DNA of 64,000 nucleotides from VAZQ01 sp963827585. Lineage in GTDB: Bacteria; Pseudomonadota; Alphaproteobacteria; Rhizobiales; Xanthobacteraceae. The stretch is taken from contig CAWHCK010000040.1 of the NCBI GenBank assembly GCA_963827585.1, forward strand, positions 62,001-126,000. Reading direction: 5' to 3'. Shown piece after piece: positions 20,997-29,939 of the stretch. Numbering within the stretch: position 1 is the first letter of the stretch; every line of letters begins with the position of its first letter. The notes below the pieces were generated by a model that saw only the letters and a program-made list of their open reading frames with translations, was not told the origin of the DNA and made no database searches. The translations under genes and the position numbers were made by a program.

Positions 20997-21049
20997 ACAA
21001 AAGCCAAAGGCTCATTCCCGGTTCCGGGTGTTCCCGGGCCCCTTTGGCT
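20997..21049 (-). terminator. Intrinsic terminator between dnaG and rpoD
   Basis: Read on the minus strand, AGCCAAAGG (21049-21041) and CCTTTGGCT (21010-21002) form a 9-base stem. It encloses a GC-rich inner palindrome (CCCGGGAAC to CCGGGAATG), and a TTTTG tract follows. It begins 17 bases after the dnaG stop, so it should end or attenuate dnaG transcripts before rpoD. Confidence 0.75.
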
Positions 21050-21065
21050 CCAATCGCCTCGCCTT

Positions 21066-23027
21066 CTAGAGCGACCGCACTGGCCGACCCGAGGATGCTC
21101 CAAAACCCTCGATCAGTGCCTCGGTTCCATCGAGCACTGCGAGGCGAGCCTTCACGTCCTGCAACCAGGAATAGTTGGTCTCGGTCGGGTCCTGACCCAA
21201 GGCCTGTTCGGCGTCTCTGAGTTCCTTAGTTAGGGAATGCCATTGTCGATGCAAGGCGACAAGCTGTTTCCACGTCATCACAACGTCCTCGGGCGCGGCG
21301 TCCGGCGTCACCCCCCAGACCGACGGCGTGGTGATGGATTTTTGGATGCGCGCGGCGACTCCGGCCAGTTCGCGGCGGCCAAGCTCGGCGACCATGGCCT
21401 CGCCATCGCTCGCGCCGCCATGGGCGAAGATGTCGATCAGCTCGCGCTTGATCCGGGCCGCCTCGGCGTGACGGAACTCCGCGCTGGCGAGCTCCTCCAG
21501 ATGCTCGTGCAGGAGCCAGGGATGATTGATGACCGCCTGCAGGATCAGCGCCTCGCGCAGGGGAATGGCGGCGCGGTGCCCGCGATGAAGGGGGCTCGAC
21601 GCCAGCTGCGCGCTCGCCACCACATAGGGCTCGCCGCCGATCAGCCTGCCCGGTGAGCGCGGACGATCCGGCCGGCCGCGGGCACGCGCCGCGCCGAAGC
21701 CTTGCGGACGGCGGCCGCGCAGGTCGCCCCGCTTCTCCCGCATCGGCGGCCGCTCGTCGACATCGAACAGGCGCCGCAACCGGTCGCCGAACTCGCGGCG
21801 GTAATACTTGCGCACGGAATCGTCGCCGATCGTGGCCGTCACCGCGACAAGGCGCGCCTCGAACGCCGCCCGCCGCTCGGGCGTGTCGAAGCCGCCGGCT
21901 TCGGTCTCCCGCATCCACAGCACCTCGGCGAGCGGACGCGCCGCGGCGACGACCTCGTGGATGGCCGCGCGACCGCCGGCGCGCACGAGGTCATCGGGAT
22001 CGTGGCCCTCGGGGAGGCTCGCGAATTTCAAGCTCCTGCCGGGCTTGAGCACCGGCAACGCCAGATCGACCGCACGATAGGCGGCGCGGCGGCCGGCGGC
22101 ATCGCCGTCGAAGCAGAGCGTGGGCTCGTCCGCCATCCGCCAGAGCAGGACAAGCTGGTCGGCGGTGAGCGCGGTGCCAAGCGGCGCGACGGTCGCCTCG
22201 AAGCCCGCCGTCACCATGGCGATCACGTCGACATAGCCTTCAACGGCCACCACTTGCGCGCCTTTGTGCGCGGCCGCACGCGCAGCCGCGATGTTGTAGA
22301 GCGTGGCGCCCTTGTGGAAGAGCGGCGTCTCGGGCGAGTTCAAATACTTGGGCTGCGCGTCCTTCTCGAGCGCGCGCCCGCCGAAGGCAATGACGCGGCC
22401 GCGCAGATCGGCGATCGGAAACATCACGCGGTCGCGGAAACGGTCATAGGGCACGGGAATGTCGTCGCCGGCGACCAAGAGCCCGGCCTCGATCATGTCC
22501 TCGGGGGATATTCCCTCCTTACCCAGGTGCTCCTTGAGCGCAAAGCGCTCGGGGAGCGCATAGCCCAGGCGAAACTTGACCTGGGTCGCCGGATCGAGCC
22601 CGCGATCGGCGAGATAGCCGCGCGCGCGGGCGCCGGCGCGGGAGGCGAGCGTCGCCCCGTAGAATTTTGCCGCCAGCTCCACGATGTCGTTGAGAGTCCT
22701 GCGGCGCTCGTCGCGAGCCTGCTCTTCACGCGAGATCGTAGGCAACGGGAGGCCGGCTTGCGCCGCCAGCCGCTCGACCGCCTCGGGGAAGGACAGCCCC
22801 TCGGTCATCATCACGAAATCGAAAATGGTGCCGTTCTTGCCGGAGGAGAAGTCGAACCACGCCATTTTCTGGTCGTTGACGAAGAACGAGGGTGTTTTCT
22901 CCTGATTGAAGGGCGAGAGCCCCTTCCACTCGCGTCCCGCCTTCTTGAGCTTGACGCGCCGGCCCACGACCTCCGACACGGGGAGGCGTGCGCGCAGCTC
23001 GTCGAGGAATTGGGGCGGGAAACGCAT
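21066..23027 (-). CDS. dnaG: DNA primase DnaG, with degenerate zinc-binding domain
   Basis: 653 residues, starting MRFPPQFLDELRARLPVSEV. The N-terminal domain keeps the fold landmarks (GLSPFNQEKTPSFFVNDQK, then WFDFSSGKNGTIFDFVMMTE) but lacks the four zinc-ligand Cys/His seen in most bacterial primases. The RNA polymerase basic core and TOPRIM region are intact (VVAVEGYVDVIAM with the catalytic Glu, and CFDGDAAGRRA with the DxD pair). A C-terminal helicase-binding domain follows (about residues 470-653). It makes RNA primers at the replication fork with DnaB. It precedes rpoD, as in the classic macromolecular-synthesis operon; rpsU is not adjacent. Confidence 0.97.
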   Translation of the reverse strand: MRFPPQFLDELRARLPVSEVVGRRVKLKKAGREWKGLSPFNQEKTPSFFVNDQKMAWFDFSSGKNGTIFDFVMMTEGLSFPEAVERLAAQAGLPLPTISREEQARDERRRTLNDIVELAAKFYGATLASRAGARARGYLADRGLDPATQVKFRLGYALPERFALKEHLGKEGISPEDMIEAGLLVAGDDIPVPYDRFRDRVMFPIADLRGRVIAFGGRALEKDAQPKYLNSPETPLFHKGATLYNIAAARAAAHKGAQVVAVEGYVDVIAMVTAGFEATVAPLGTALTADQLVLLWRMADEPTLCFDGDAAGRRAAYRAVDLALPVLKPGRSLKFASLPEGHDPDDLVRAGGRAAIHEVVAAARPLAEVLWMRETEAGGFDTPERRAAFEARLVAVTATIGDDSVRKYYRREFGDRLRRLFDVDERPPMREKRGDLRGRRPQGFGAARARGRPDRPRSPGRLIGGEPYVVASAQLASSPLHRGHRAAIPLREALILQAVINHPWLLHEHLEELASAEFRHAEAARIKRELIDIFAHGGASDGEAMVAELGRRELAGVAARIQKSITTPSVWGVTPDAAPEDVVMTWKQLVALHRQWHSLTKELRDAEQALGQDPTETNYSWLQDVKARLAVLDGTEALIEGFGASSGRPVRSL

Positions 23028-23104
23028 ACCGGCAGCCTAGTGATTTGCTGGACCGGACCAGTATAGGCCCGTGCAGGGCCCGCGCGGCCGCAAGAGGGAT
23101 TGTC

Positions 23105-23365
23105 CTAGTTATCCACAAGGTCGCGTTTCACCATGACAATTCTCTGCATTCCAGAATTGTCGTGCGAGCGCGGGCCGCTCAGCGGCTCGCAGTCTTCCAT
23201 CCCGCCCTCGTCGAATACCGTTTCGAGGACGGCGTAGGGCGGCCCATTGTACCAACGTGGATCGTCGTCAAGATCGAGCCTGATTGCGACAATCGTCCGC
23301 GTTCCGACATCGGTGCAGCGCCAGCTCGATGTCGCAAAATGCTCGGCGAACTTGCAGGAAAGAAA
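23105..23365 (-). pseudogene. 5'-truncated remnant of a small conserved protein
   Basis: Minus-strand reading after the 23366 stop, in the same frame, gives coherent protein-like sequence: SSWRCTDVGTRTIVAIRLDL, then DDDPRWYNGPPYAVLETVFD, then EDCEPLSG, ending VKRDLVDN with a TAG at 23105. No ATG, GTG or TTG occurs in frame between the preceding stop and residue about 50. The start has therefore been lost, apparently where the lower-GC neighbour was inserted. I recall similar short proteins in rhizobial genomes but cannot name the family. Confidence 0.5.
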
Positions 23366-24148
23366 TCAGGCATTATGAATCCACGGAAGCCCGCTTAGTG
23401 ACTTCGGTTCTTGCCAGTCATGCCAATCCTCTTCGTCCGCTTCCATCCGATTGTTGGTCAAGAACCTTGCTTGGTCTTGAAGCGCTCGAAGTTCCTGAAG
23501 ATCGCTCTCGTGATGTTCACTCAGCAAGAGATCGAGCCAGGAATGTAACGACACGACTGTATTCGAGTAGGTGCGTGCGATATCGTCTATGTCGATCCAA
23601 TTTGCTCTTTCCTTGATGTACTCCTTGCTCAGAGATTTCCAGCCGTTCCATTCGAGAAGGCTGCTCGAGATGAAATGGACGCCTGCATCGACCCTGTTCC
23701 CCGACGTTATCGATGTCCGGATCGACAACGCAGGCGGTCCGCAGTGTAGCATGTAGTTGCGCAGGTCGTGGATAAATAGACAATTCTTGTTGCTCTTAAT
23801 GTCTGCGGCGATCTTTGCTTGATATTTTTCCTGCAGAACAGTCGCCTGGTAGTTTTCACTGATGAAGACGCGAGTGTGGTCCACCAACGTTCTTGCCGCC
23901 GCAACAAAATTATGAAGCAGGTAGTTCACACCGCGACGTATCTGCTTACGCAATTCGCCGTCCTCTGTGGAGTTGAGCTTGTATTTGTTGGCCTCAATGA
24001 TCAAAAATATCCGTTCCAGCTCTCGCGCATTCATTGTGAAAATGGTTAGACTCAAGTCTCGTGCTCTCCTAGGACGGACGTAAGCGTATCCAGGCGAAGA
24101 GGTTAGCCGGCCAAGTAGTGTAGCGAGATCGCTGTCTGCCTGGTACAT
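23366..24148 (-). CDS. Hypothetical protein in lower-GC DNA, likely acquired
   Basis: 260 residues from the ATG at 24148; the frame is open to 24241. It is soluble and helix-rich, with a His-rich patch in the second half (LLSEHHESDLQELRALQDQA) and an acidic C-terminus (EADEEDWHDWQEP). I recognise no domain. Base composition is clearly lower in GC than the flanking primase and receptor genes, with many AT-rich codons. The gene is an orphan with no mobility gene beside it. It abuts the truncated remnant downstream. Horizontal acquisition is inferred. Confidence 0.65.
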   Translation of the reverse strand: MYQADSDLATLLGRLTSSPGYAYVRPRRARDLSLTIFTMNARELERIFLIIEANKYKLNSTEDGELRKQIRRGVNYLLHNFVAAARTLVDHTRVFISENYQATVLQEKYQAKIAADIKSNKNCLFIHDLRNYMLHCGPPALSIRTSITSGNRVDAGVHFISSSLLEWNGWKSLSKEYIKERANWIDIDDIARTYSNTVVSLHSWLDLLLSEHHESDLQELRALQDQARFLTNNRMEADEEDWHDWQEPKSLSGLPWIHNA

Positions 24149-24378
24149 GCTTCGCCGCCAATTGGAGGCTCTCCCAAGAAACCACGCAATATTCACAAAG
24201 ACTGGCCCACCGCTGACCACACAACGGCTCCCCACTCTCATACCGGTGCAATCGTTCTGTTCGGCTCCAGCGGGGGGACGTCACGGCAGAAGTTTATTCC
24301 ACCTCAGCGTTTATTCAAATGACGACGCTACGCACATGCGCAGTACGCGCGGCAAGCGCGTCATGGGTCTCCGTCCCG
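24149..24378. other. Intergenic gap, no gene seen
   Basis: This 230-base gap lies between the 3' end of a TTT receptor gene and the 5' end of the lower-GC gene. It would hold the promoter of the latter. I could not pick out convincing -35/-10 boxes. Confidence 0.3.
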
Positions 24379-25353
24379 CTACTGCGGCTGCAGGCCCGAT
24401 TCCTTGACGATCTGCTCGGCGATCGCGCGGTCTTCCCTGATGAAGCGCGCGAACTCGTCGGGCGTATTGGCGACCGGCTCGAGGCCGCGCTCGATCAGGT
24501 TGCGATTGCGGAAGGCAGGCTCCTCGACGATCCGCGCCACCTCCGCCTGCAGGCGGGCGATGATCGGCTTCGGGGTCTTCGCCGGCGCCAGCAGGCCGAA
24601 ATAGGAGCGCGCCGAGAACGTCTGCCGGGTGCCTTCGGGGATGGTCGGAATGGCGGGGAACAGGGGCGAGCGCTTGTCGCTGTCCACGAGCAGGCCGATC
24701 ACCGTGCCGCCCTCGAGCTGCGAGCGCACATTGGCGATGCCGTAGAAGCCGACCGGGACCGAGCCGTTGAGCAGCGCGGTCACCGCCTCGCCGCCGCCGC
24801 GGAACGGCACGCGCACGAGATCGGCGCCGGTTTCCTTCTTCCAGCGCTCGATGAACACGCCCAGCGGCACGGCGGCGGTGGAATAGCTCAATGTGCCCGG
24901 CTTCGCCTTCGACAGCGCGACCAGCTCGGGCAATGTTCGCACGTTGAGCGCCCCGCTCACCACCAGCGCCTGCGTAATGAAGAACAGCTGCGTGATCGGC
25001 TCGAATCCGTTCTCCGGATCGAAGCCCAGGCTCTTGAACAGGAACTGATTGAACACCAGGGGCTCGCCCGGAATGATGCAGAGCGTGTAGCCGTCGGGCG
25101 CGGCCTCGGCGCAGACGCGGGCGCCGATATTGAACGCGCCGCCGGGCCGGTTCTCGACGATGAACGGCTGGCCGAGCCGCTTGTTGAGCTCCTCGGCGAG
25201 CGCGCGCATGAAAATGTCGCTGGTGCCGCCGGCGCTCGAGGTCGCGATCACGCGAACCGGACGCGCGGGATAGTCCTGGGCGGCCGCCGTCGGCGGAGCC
25301 GAAAGCGTGACCAGGGCCGCCAGGAGCGCGCCGACGCGGGACAAACAATTCAT
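24379..25353 (-). CDS. Tripartite tricarboxylate transporter (TTT/Bug) substrate-binding receptor
   Basis: 324 residues with a Sec signal peptide (MNCLSRVGALLAALVTLSAP, cleaved near TAAAQ) and the Bug signature YPARPVRVIA. The fold landmarks follow: GGTSDIFMRALAEELNKRLG, ENRPGGAFNIGA, DGYTLCIIPGEPLVFNQF and VPFRGGGEAVTALLNGSVPV. It is a periplasmic receptor for a carboxylate-like ligand. No TctA/TctB permease genes are in the window, so it is an orphan. It lies 16 bases downstream of a close paralogue. The ligand cannot be inferred. Confidence 0.92.
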   Translation of the reverse strand: MNCLSRVGALLAALVTLSAPPTAAAQDYPARPVRVIATSSAGGTSDIFMRALAEELNKRLGQPFIVENRPGGAFNIGARVCAEAAPDGYTLCIIPGEPLVFNQFLFKSLGFDPENGFEPITQLFFITQALVVSGALNVRTLPELVALSKAKPGTLSYSTAAVPLGVFIERWKKETGADLVRVPFRGGGEAVTALLNGSVPVGFYGIANVRSQLEGGTVIGLLVDSDKRSPLFPAIPTIPEGTRQTFSARSYFGLLAPAKTPKPIIARLQAEVARIVEEPAFRNRNLIERGLEPVANTPDEFARFIREDRAIAEQIVKESGLQPQ

Positions 25354-25369
25354 GTCTCTGTTCTCTCCG

Positions 25370-26326
25370 CTACTGCGGCTGAAGTCCCGCTTCCTTGACG
25401 ACCCGTTCGGAGGTCAAGCGATCCGCGACGAGGAAGCGCGCAAATTCCTCGGGCGTGTTCAGGATCGGCTCGAGCGCGCGATCGACGAGCTGCTTCTTGC
25501 GGAACCCCGGGTCGTTGCCGATGCGGGCAACGTCGTCGCGGATCTTGCTGACGATCGCCCTGGGCGTCCCCGCCGGCGCAACCAGGCCGAAATAGACGCG
25601 GGTGAGATTGCCGCGATAGCCGAGCTCCGCAAGCGTCGGAATGTCGGGGAACAGCGGGGAGCGCTGCGCACCATCGATCGCCAGGCCGGTCATCGTGCCG
25701 CTCTGCAGATGGGAAATGAAGTTCTGCATGCCGAGGAATGCGATCGGCGTCGACCCCGACAGCACGGCGTTGGTGGTGTCGCCGCCGCCGCGGAACGGGA
25801 TGCTCACCCAGTCGGCGCCCTGCTCGCGCTTGAGCTTCTCGAGATAGAGCGCGAGCGGAAGCGAGGGCGCGGTGTAGCTCAAGGTGCCCGCTTTCGCCTT
25901 CGAGAGCGCCACCAGCTCGTCAACCGTCTTGACCTTGAGCGCCGCGTTGACCACCAGCGCCTGGGTGTTGAAGAACAGGTTGATGATCGGCTCGAAGTCC
26001 TTGGCGGGATCGAAGGTCAGCTTCTTGTAGAGGAACTGGTTGTAGGCGAGCGGCTCGCCCGGCAGGATACACAACGTATAGCCGTCGGGCGGTGCGTCGG
26101 CGCAGGCGCGCGCCCCGATGTTGGAGGCGCCGCCCGGGCGGTTCTCCACGACCAGGGGCTGCCCCCAGCGCCGATGGAGCTCCTCGCCCAGCACGCGCGT
26201 GAACACGTCGCCGGTGCCGCCGGCACCCACCGCCACGATCGCCCGCACCGGCCGCGTCGGGTAGTCCTGCGCCCAGGCCGGCGCCACGAACGACACCAAG
26301 GCGAGTGCCGGCAGCAATACCCTCAT
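25370..26326 (-). CDS. TTT/Bug-family substrate-binding receptor
   Basis: 318 residues from the ATG at 26326, with GAGGAAG upstream; an adjacent in-frame GTG at 26329 is also possible. The signal peptide MRVLLPALALVSFVAPAWAQ is followed by DYPTRPVRAIVAVGAGGTGD. It is paralogous to the neighbour at 24379: ENRPGGASNIGA, DGYTLCILPGEPLAYNQFLY, YFGLVAPAGTPRAIVSKI. The spacing and orientation suggest one transcript of two receptors. The ligand is unknown and no transporter partner is adjacent. Confidence 0.92.
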   Translation of the reverse strand: MRVLLPALALVSFVAPAWAQDYPTRPVRAIVAVGAGGTGDVFTRVLGEELHRRWGQPLVVENRPGGASNIGARACADAPPDGYTLCILPGEPLAYNQFLYKKLTFDPAKDFEPIINLFFNTQALVVNAALKVKTVDELVALSKAKAGTLSYTAPSLPLALYLEKLKREQGADWVSIPFRGGGDTTNAVLSGSTPIAFLGMQNFISHLQSGTMTGLAIDGAQRSPLFPDIPTLAELGYRGNLTRVYFGLVAPAGTPRAIVSKIRDDVARIGNDPGFRKKQLVDRALEPILNTPEEFARFLVADRLTSERVVKEAGLQPQ

Positions 26327-26375
26327 CACGGCAGCTTCCTCACATGCGTTTCTTCTCGTAGATCATCGCGGCACA

Positions 26376-28088
26376 ATGCAGCAGAGGGCGCGACGCGGCA
26401 AGCACATGCAGCACGATCACCGAGCGAGCGAGCAATCCGTCACAGCCCGAACCGCCATGACGGTCGAGCGCGACGTCAAGATCACGATGCGCGACGGCGT
26501 GCGCATCTCGGTCTGCGTCTACCGGCCGGCGCACGCAGGACGCGTGCCGGCGCTGTTCGCGGCCTCGCCCTACCAGCACGAGTTCGACACCGTGCCGGCG
26601 TTTCCGCTGTTTCTCTGGCGCGAGACCGGGCCGATCGAATGGTACGTGGGCGTGGGCTACGCCTACATCCACGCCGACGTGCGCGGCTCGGGCCGTTCCG
26701 AAGGCGAATTCGGATTCATGGACCGCACCGAGCAGCAGGACTATGTCGAGCTGATCGCCTGGATTGCACGGCAGCCCTGGTGCAATGGCCGCGTCGGCGG
26801 CATCGGCCAATCCTATTACGCGATGGCGCAATGGCTGATGGCGACGTGGAATCCGCCCGGCCTCGCCTGCATCGCGCCCTACGACGGGCTGGTCGACCAG
26901 TACCGCTGCTCGAACTATCACGGCGGCATTTTCTGCAGCTATCGCTCGTCCTGGTACGCCAACCTGCGCGCGGACAATCAGCATCGCCCCGCCGGCGGCA
27001 GGGGGCGGCCGCCGATGCGCTTCGATCTCGTCGGCGCCATCACCGAGCATACCCTCGACGACGACTGGTGGCGCGAGCGTTCCGCCTTCGCGCGGCTCGG
27101 CGAGATCAGGGTGCCGGTGCTCTCGATCGGGCATTGGGGCAAGATGGGCCTGCATCTGCGCGGCAACATCCTCGGCTTCGAGGGGGTGAAGGCGCCGAAG
27201 AAGCTCGTCGTCACCGGCGCCAAGAACGTGCACGAGGCGCATCACCAGTTCGACCAGGTCGACTTCCACCGCGACGAGCTCTTGCCGTTCTACGAGGCGC
27301 ACCTCAAGGGCATCGACAACGGGGTCATGGACGGCCCGCCGGTCAAGCTGTTCGTCCGCGGCGCCGAGAGCTGGCGCGAAGAACCGGAATGGCCGCTCGC
27401 GCGCGCGACCTACGTGCCGTATTTTCTGCGCAAGGGCCCGTCAGGCAGCGTGACCTCGCTCAACGACGGGGGCTTGTCGGACGAGCCGCCGGCGCAGGAT
27501 GAAGCGCCGACGAGCTACAGCTACCCGGACTGGGAGTGGACGACCGGCGTGGTCGCGACCGCGCCGGACGGGCGGCCGGACCCGGTGCGGCGCGTGCTCA
27601 CCTTCACGTCGGCGCCGCTCGCGGCCGACATCGAGGTCACCGGACCGATCGTGCTCACGCTCTATGCGTCCTCGGACCAGATCGACACGCGCTTCATCGT
27701 CAAGCTCGCCGACCAAGCGCCGCAGGACGAGGCCGCGCGCGGCAAGGGCGCGCAGCCCGCGTTCGTCAACGTCTCCAAAGGCTGGCTACAGGCTTCGCAC
27801 CGCGAGAAGGATGCAACGCGCTCGACCGAGCGGCGCCCGTTCTACACCCACACTAGTCCGCAGCCGCTGACGCCCGGGGAGATCTACCGGTTCGACATCG
27901 AGGTGCTGCCCATCGCCTATCTGTTCAAGCGGAGCCACCGCATCCGCCTCGAAATCGCCAACGGCGACTCAGCCCTGACCGACGCGGTGTTCACCCATCC
28001 CTACCCGCCGACCGCGGTCGGCACCGACACCATCCATCACGCCGGCGCGCACGCATCCTGCCTGATGCTGCCGGTGGTGACGGGTTGA
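26376..28088 (+). CDS. CocE/NonD family alpha/beta hydrolase
   Basis: 570 residues from 26376; internal starts at 26406 and at MTVERDVKI (about 26457) are alternatives because no strong ribosome site is visible. The N-terminal alpha/beta-hydrolase domain carries DVRGSGRSEGEFGF and the nucleophile elbow VGGIGQSYYAMAQW (Ser in GQSYYA). A His-containing loop follows (VHEAHHQF), then a C-terminal jelly-roll (TSAPLAADIEVTGPIVLTLY, later SHRIRLEIANGDSA). The family includes cocaine esterase, glutaryl-7-ACA acylase and X-Pro dipeptidyl peptidase. The real substrate is unknown. It is divergent from the receptor pair and near three orphan TTT receptors, hinting at use of an ester or amide taken up from outside. 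Confidence 0.88.
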   Translation: MQQRARRGKHMQHDHRASEQSVTARTAMTVERDVKITMRDGVRISVCVYRPAHAGRVPALFAASPYQHEFDTVPAFPLFLWRETGPIEWYVGVGYAYIHADVRGSGRSEGEFGFMDRTEQQDYVELIAWIARQPWCNGRVGGIGQSYYAMAQWLMATWNPPGLACIAPYDGLVDQYRCSNYHGGIFCSYRSSWYANLRADNQHRPAGGRGRPPMRFDLVGAITEHTLDDDWWRERSAFARLGEIRVPVLSIGHWGKMGLHLRGNILGFEGVKAPKKLVVTGAKNVHEAHHQFDQVDFHRDELLPFYEAHLKGIDNGVMDGPPVKLFVRGAESWREEPEWPLARATYVPYFLRKGPSGSVTSLNDGGLSDEPPAQDEAPTSYSYPDWEWTTGVVATAPDGRPDPVRRVLTFTSAPLAADIEVTGPIVLTLYASSDQIDTRFIVKLADQAPQDEAARGKGAQPAFVNVSKGWLQASHREKDATRSTERRPFYTHTSPQPLTPGEIYRFDIEVLPIAYLFKRSHRIRLEIANGDSALTDAVFTHPYPPTAVGTDTIHHAGAHASCLMLPVVTG

Positions 28089-28134
28089 GACAGGCTCGCG
28101 CCACGGACTCGGTCTGCGGCTTTCCAGTGAGCCC

Positions 28135-28220
28135 GTAGGATGGGTTGAGCGCCAGCGAAACCCATCAATCGAGAGCACTATATCGAGACGATGGGTTTCG
28201 CTTCGCTCAACCCATCCTAC
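28135..28220. repeat. Inverted repeat, GTAGGATGGGTTGAGC type
   Basis: The arms at 28135-28165 and 28191-28220 are near-perfect complements over about 30 bases, beginning GTAGGATGGG and ending CCCATCCTAC, around a 25-base spacer. It lies between the convergent hydrolase and receptor genes. This GTAGGATGGGTT motif is a dispersed element in many proteobacteria. It could form a strong hairpin at both mRNA 3' ends. Confidence 0.85.
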
Positions 28221-28245
28221 AAGCGAGCCTTCTGCGAAATACCCG

Positions 28246-29211
28246 TCATTGCGGGGTGAGGCCGGAATCCTTCACGACCTGTTGCGCGACCGCGCGATCC
28301 TTTTTGATTTCTTCCGCGAACTGCTCGGGCGTGTTGATCGCGGGCACCAGGCTGCGGGCGGTGAGATGGCGCTCGCGGAAGACCGGATCGCTGACGATGC
28401 TTGCGACATCCTTCGCCACCTTGTCGACGAGCGGCCGCGGCGTGCCGGCGGGCATGAACAGGCCGTACCAGCTCTGGGACGGCGCGCCCTTGTAGCCGGT
28501 CTCCGTCAGCGTCGGCACGTTCGGGAAATTCGGCGACCTGATATTGTTGACCATGACCAGCGGCGTCATGGTGCCGGCGCGGATCTGGCCGATGACGTTG
28601 CCTTCGCCGATCAGCGCGATCGGGGTCGAGCCCGAGAGCACCGCGTTGACCGCCTCGCCGCCGCCCTTGAATGGTACGCGCACCCAGTCCGCGCCCTGCT
28701 CGTTCTTGAGCGTCTCCATGTAGAGCGCGAGCGGGACGGAAGCGGTCACGTAGTTCAGCGTGCCGGCCTTCGCCTTCGACAGTGCGACCAGCTCGTCGAT
28801 GGTCTTGACGTTGAGTTGCGCATTCACCACCAGGGTCTGGATCAGGTGGTAAAGGTTGGTGACCGGCTGCACGCCCTTCTCGGGATCGAACGGCATGTTC
28901 TTGAGCAGGAACTGGTTGAAGGCAATCGGCTCCGCGTTGAGGATGCAAATCGTGTAGCCGTCGGGCGCGGCATCGCTGCAGGCGCGGGCGCCGACGTTCT
29001 GCATGCCGCCGGGCCGGTTTTCCACGACGATCGGCTGTCCCCAGCGCTTGTGCAACTCGTCGCCGAGCGCACGCATGAAGATATCGCTGATGCCGCCCGC
29101 GCTGGTGGTGGTCAGGGCCCTGACCGGACGGTTGGGATAGTCCTGCGCCAACGCGGGTGTCGCGGCCGCGATCCCCACGATCAATCCGATGACAGCGGCG
29201 AAGGGTTTCAT
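28246..29211 (-). CDS. TTT/Bug-family substrate-binding receptor
   Basis: 321 residues with ATG at 29211 behind GGAGGAAACCCCTGTC. The signal peptide MKPFAAVIGLIVGIAAATPA is cleaved before QDYPNRPVRA. It is clearly paralogous to the receptors at 24379 and 25370 (TSAGGISDIFMRALGDELHK, DGYTICILNAEPIAFNQFLL, VPFKGGGEAVNAVLSGSTPI). The periplasmic role follows from the family; the ligand is unknown. It is convergent with the CocE/NonD gene across a palindrome. Confidence 0.92.
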   Translation of the reverse strand: MKPFAAVIGLIVGIAAATPALAQDYPNRPVRALTTTSAGGISDIFMRALGDELHKRWGQPIVVENRPGGMQNVGARACSDAAPDGYTICILNAEPIAFNQFLLKNMPFDPEKGVQPVTNLYHLIQTLVVNAQLNVKTIDELVALSKAKAGTLNYVTASVPLALYMETLKNEQGADWVRVPFKGGGEAVNAVLSGSTPIALIGEGNVIGQIRAGTMTPLVMVNNIRSPNFPNVPTLTETGYKGAPSQSWYGLFMPAGTPRPLVDKVAKDVASIVSDPVFRERHLTARSLVPAINTPEQFAEEIKKDRAVAQQVVKDSGLTPQ

Positions 29212-29377
29212 GACAGGGGTTTCCTCCGTTCTTGCGGCGCCGAGCCTAACATCTCGGCGGCCCGTGCGCGCCTGCCGAAGTCGAGGTCCGCTGCGATACT
29301 TCGTCTCCGCCGCAGGTAGGCGGTAACGAAAGGGAATCCGCCCTCGCTGACGTTCCTGACCCCGAGAAAGCCGGTCG

Positions 29378-29833
29378 TCAGCTCGCCAGCAGCACCTTCA
29401 CCCATCCGCTCGCCTTGCCGAAATCCATCCTGCCGGCATAGCCCTGCTTGAGTGCCGCCATGACCTTGCCCATGTCCTTGATGCTTTGCGCACCGGTCCC
29501 CTTGATGACTTCGGCAATGGCCGCCTTGGCTTCCGCCTCCGACATCTGCTGCGGGAGGTAGGCCCGGATGATCTCGATCTCGCCGCGTTCCTGGTCGGCC
29601 AGCTCCTTGCGGCCGGCCTTGTCGTAGATTTCAACCAATTCCTGGCGCTGCTTGATCTGCTTCTGCAACAGGCCGAGGACCTCGTCGTCGGACAGCACCG
29701 GCTTGCCCTGCCCCTGCGCCTCGAGGTCGGCGTTCTTGAGCGCGGCATTGACCAGGCGCAGCGTCGACACCCGCCGCTCGTCGCGGGCCTTCATCGCATC
29801 CTTCAGGGCGGTGTTGATCTCGTCGCGTAGCAC
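29378..29833 (-). CDS. GatB/YqeY domain protein
   Basis: 151 residues, with a GTG start at 29833 preceded by AAAGG, matching the usual VLRDEINTALKDAMKARDER start of this family. The frame runs back to 30136, but that region overlaps the carA promoter. It is a single all-helical YqeY domain (STLRLVNAALKNADLEAQGQ, EIEIIRAYLPQQMSEAEAKA, GKVMAALKQGYAGRMDFGKA). The domain resembles the tail of GatB, but the free protein has no proven role in amidotransfer. It is divergent from carA, sharing a 106-base promoter region. Confidence 0.9.
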   Translation of the reverse strand: MLRDEINTALKDAMKARDERRVSTLRLVNAALKNADLEAQGQGKPVLSDDEVLGLLQKQIKQRQELVEIYDKAGRKELADQERGEIEIIRAYLPQQMSEAEAKAAIAEVIKGTGAQSIKDMGKVMAALKQGYAGRMDFGKASGWVKVLLAS

Positions 29834-29939
29834 GGCTATGGCCTTTCGCAAATCTGCGCCCAACATTGCGCCGAGTTCGCGGTAAGTCGTGCCGAAACGC
29901 ACGCTCAACCGTTGGCGCGGCTCAAGATTTAGGCCTTCG

